From: Lepturacanthus savala
Lineage: Eukaryota; Chordata; Actinopteri; Scombriformes; Trichiuridae
DNA length: 64,000 nucleotides
Assembly (NCBI GenBank): GCA_030544235.1
Contig: CM060462.1
Span: 35,847,526-35,911,525 of the forward strand
Direction of reading: 5' to 3'
How positions within the stretch are numbered: position 1 is the stretch's first letter; each line of letters starts with the position of its first letter. Position numbers and translations under genes: made by a program. Under the pieces are notes generated by a model, which did no database searches, was not told the origin of the DNA, and saw nothing but the letters and a program-made list of their open reading frames with translations. Shown here one piece after another: positions 61,401 through 64,000 of the stretch.

Positions 61401-63970
61401 TGTCAGGAGGGAGACTACCTGCCAAGGTTTGTGAGTCCAACACCTCAGAATGAAGAACGCATCCATGCAGAGGTCAACAAAGAAGTGGAGATCAGGGTCA
61501 AAGCACAAGCTAGATACGCAGTGTAAGTAAGAACCAACAGGATCAATGTGGCAGCACAACAACTCACCATTTCAACTGATAACATCAGTATTCAAGAGGA
61601 AATCTGTGGTTTTGTTTTCACACAGAGTACATGATCTCATCATGAGTGGACCAATGAACATCACCAAGCACAGGACCACACACAATGAGTTTGTCATTAG
61701 GTGGACGCCGATTCCAGAAGACTTGGGAGATCATTACCCGATCTGCTTTGCTGTTGAAGCTTTCACAGGGTGAGCCTCGGCTTCACTTCCTTTATGTTTG
61801 TATTAGTATGTGAATGCAAACTATGTTTTAACTGTGTTTACATGTTTTTTATTAAGGTCTCATGTAGCAGCCACTCAAAGCACAAATCATCACCATGTCC
61901 ACCCCACCCCAAACTCACAGTAAGTAACTCTGTGTTCACTCTTTTGTAAAATACATCTCTAGCAACAAAGTAGAAAACGTCTTCTGAAATTTAGAAAGCT
62001 ATGATAAAACATGGAACTAATCATCTTTCCGATATTTAAAATAATTCAAATGTAAAATCATGACTGATAGAAAAAAATGCCATTTCAAGATTATAATTAT
62101 ATTATATCGTAATTATATAAATAACTGTAAGAATATTGAATAAGTTAGGAGAAATATTAAGTTTACAAGCAGGTTTAACAAGATAATATACAAATGATCA
62201 ATCCATCCAGCATACCTTTATATCCTAAATCAAAATCTTACTAAAGTTACCTCAGACTTTTGCAAGTTTAATTGTATTTAAGAGACAAAAATAAAACATT
62301 CATTACTCCTCTCAGTTAAAATATTAATTCAGTCTTCACTGATGCTTTTCAGGTCCGACATCTATCAGTCTGAGATGAGGTGTGTTCTGGTGGACGTTAA
62401 GAAGGAGCTAAGTGAGTCAAAGTTTTATTTTAATGTCAAGATTTTGAAAAATATACAGTAACTGTGATGGTAAATATTGTCCCCAAATAACTGCTCAGTG
62501 CTATGCAGAGGTTCCATTTCTGGTGTACATATTGCTTGTAATATTGCTGGTAAACATGTTTTATTGTACATTGCTGTGCTTGGAACAAACAGAATTCAGC
62601 AAAGCGTAATGGAAGGAATTGTCAGTTTTGCTTTGATGGAAATACAACTTCCACAGAATGTGTTTAAAAGTTTATCTGAAGTTTATCTTCTTGATGAAAA
62701 AACAGATCCTGCTACTGTATAACACAGCTCTTTGGAGAAACTACTGTTTAACACAAAACAGACATTTATTCCACTACAAAACTTATCAATATTAAACTAT
62801 TCAACTTGTATAAGTAGAATATTGGACCACGATTGGCGTCCAAAAATTGTGAACAAATCTGCCTATTTTCACATGTATTTTCAGACAAAAGAAATACATT
62901 GGAAAATAAAATATAGATTTACAATAAGATTTAAATAGAAAATATAGATTTGAATACATGCAATTAGTTCCAATTTAATTCTTAAATATTTCTATAATAG
63001 CACACTATGCAGTTTTCAGCATAATGTGTGAATAAAATGGTTTAAAAATTATTTCCCTTCCTCTAGTTAAAACCAACGTGATCTGCGGTGAGTCCACGAT
63101 GAGAGTTGAGGTTGAGAAATCTTCGGTCCGTGGACTCCATGAGGATCATCTGCAGCTCAGTGATCCCGCCAACAACGTCTGCAGCCTCCAGACTCACTCA
63201 AACAGCACACACGTCATCGCTGTTTTCCCGCTCAACGCCTGCGGCACTCAGCTCGAGGTAACAGAGGGTCACTGGTTTCACTACCTGCTGTTTGTAATTA
63301 CTGGTGGTGCTTTGAGGACTGAATAAAACAGCTTTTACTCTGCAGGAGGACGATGATAACCTCATTTTCAAGAATGAACTCACTACCTTTGACGACCGCA
63401 GAGACCTGATCACCAGGAAACACCTGCTGGAGGTGGACTTCTACTGCCAGTACTCCAAACATGGAAATGTGACACTGGGCTTCTCTGCCCACAGAAATAA
63501 TATCACACTGTGGGACAAGGGCTTTGGTACACTCACCTACCAGTTTGAGTTCTACCAAAGCAATCGATTCCAAAGAATGAAGGATCCAAACTCCTACCCT
63601 CTGGAGTATGATGTAGGAGACAGAATCTACATGGAGATCGACGCCACCTCCACAGTCAACAACACCCAGCTGTTTGTGGAGTCCTGCACAGCTTCACCAT
63701 ATGATAACCCCAACTACTGGCCAACCTACCCCATCATTGATAATGGGTAAGTATCCCACCACAGCACCTTTCACCCTCAGATTTGCTCCATCCAGATGGA
63801 AAGTAGATGTCAATCTATCTTCTTCCAGTGTGTTTCTTCTTGTAGATGGTTCTCTATTTCTTCTTCATAGGTGTAAGGTGGATGAGACTGTTAAGTTCCA
63901 TTCACCCGACCATCCGAATCAAGTCAGGTTCTGCTTGGAGGCCTTCAAGTTCATTGGATTGCATGATCAG
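58387..63970 (+). CDS. Secreted/membrane ZP-domain protein with Cys-rich N terminus and mucin-like Trp/Thr repeats; 12 exons, 3' end outside the window
   Basis: Exons: 58387-58509, 59181-59383, 59551-59688, 60235-60373, 60455-61070, 61381-61522, 61626-61769, 61857-61919, 62353-62411, 63067-63257, 63346-63746, 63871-63970. All are GT-AG with agreeing phases, giving 773 residues, then it continues. Residues 1-20: signal peptide (MASTQVLLLQLLLVSLASAS). 21-230: region with about 11 Cys (DGCLVPSWSCYTGNC, AANCCWIPTRNF, CRYGNNVGTECHRCD); I cannot name it. 250-253: RRKR, furin-like. 254-406: Trp/Pro/Thr mucin-like segment. 407-542: extracellular region (NKEVEIRVKAQ, EFVIRWTPIPEDLGDHYP, YQSEMRC). 543 on: ZP domain. 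Sites for N-glycosylation include NQS, NIT, NST, NVT and NNT. It resembles an unnamed teleost ZP family; polymerising extracellular or mucus function is inferred. A C-terminal membrane anchor would lie beyond the window. Confidence 0.85.
60599..60610 (+). other. Furin-type cleavage motif RRKR
   Basis: Codons for R250-R251-K252-R253, followed by QAWWWGH. Fits R-X-(K/R)-R of proprotein convertases. It lies at the junction between the Cys-rich N-terminal region and the mucin-like segment. Cleavage is inferred. Confidence 0.5.
60671..60916 (+). repeat. Coding repeats, 57 nt / 19 residues, with Trp clusters
   Basis: Units begin at 60711, 60768, 60825 and 60882 with an exact 57-nt period. The consensus is A-P-R-P-T-N-P-W-W-W-W-Q-x-T-x-A-P-T-T. 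Trp clusters are WWWW at 60734-60745, 60791-60802 and 60848-60859, and WRWW at 60905-60916. A degenerate earlier cluster WRWW lies at 60671-60682. Confidence 0.95.
60917..61005 (+). repeat. Poly-threonine tract (mucin-like)
   Basis: About 25 Thr residues, broken by one Pro, then SRPTTGHP. Encoded by mixed ACA/ACC/ACT codons, so it is not a simple slipped trinucleotide. A dense O-glycosylation target by analogy with mucins. Confidence 0.85.
63067..63970 (+). other. ZP (zona pellucida) domain exons
   Basis: Three exons. ZP-N half: NVICGESTMRVEVEKS, NNVCSLQ, NACGTQLE, VDFYCQY, with the four expected cysteines. ZP-C half: FEFYQSNRF, YDVGDRIYMEID, VESCTASP, NGCKVDETVKF, FCLEAFKFIG. The domain drives polymerisation into extracellular filaments in uromodulin, GP2 and egg-coat proteins. 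Its last part and the usual cleavage site and anchor lie beyond the window. Confidence 0.9.
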
Positions 63971-64000
63971 GTAAGGAATTAACTATTTTTAAAAGAGAAA

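Overview
The window looks like nuclear DNA from a teleost fish, probably a percomorph. Genes are split by GT-AG introns, long (CA)n/(TG)n and (AT)n microsatellites are common, and the dispersed repeats are typical fish families (Tc1-like, hAT-like, tRNA-type SINE, Ty3/gypsy). The two recognisable proteins match vertebrate HERC1 and CIART.

Layout. (1) 1-14357, + strand: the 3' end of herc1, a giant HERC-family E3 ubiquitin ligase. Sixteen exons encode the last 872 residues: the second RCC1-like propeller, a linker, and the whole HECT domain to the stop codon. (2) 14358-18467: UTR and intergenic DNA. (3) 18468-30523, - strand, with a probable first exon near 33.3 kb: a complete five-coding-exon gene for a 355-residue CIART (CHRONO) circadian repressor, tail-to-tail with herc1. 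It was assembled by joining short exons whose phases all agree. Its introns hold MITEs, microsatellites and two perfect CACGTG E-boxes. (4) About 33.4-58.3 kb: a gene-poor, AT-rich interval with microsatellites, a SINE, Tc1-like and hAT-like remnants, local duplications and a decayed Ty3/gypsy pol fragment. (5) 58319-63970, + strand, running off the window: the first 12 coding exons of a secreted or membrane-anchored ZP-domain protein. It has a signal peptide, a Cys-rich N-terminal region I cannot name, an RRKR cleavage motif, a mucin-like Thr/Pro stretch with repeated Trp clusters (WWWW/WRWW), a second extracellular region and a ZP domain.

The three genes share no obvious pathway: herc1 concerns ubiquitin and membrane traffic, ciart the circadian clock, and the ZP gene the cell surface or mucus. 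The most unusual element is the Trp-cluster/Thr repeat block of the ZP gene, where every cluster keeps a W-x-x-W spacing (the C-mannosylation motif) even when inner residues change. Exon limits were placed by eye from splice consensus, phase and remembered similarity; no search was run.
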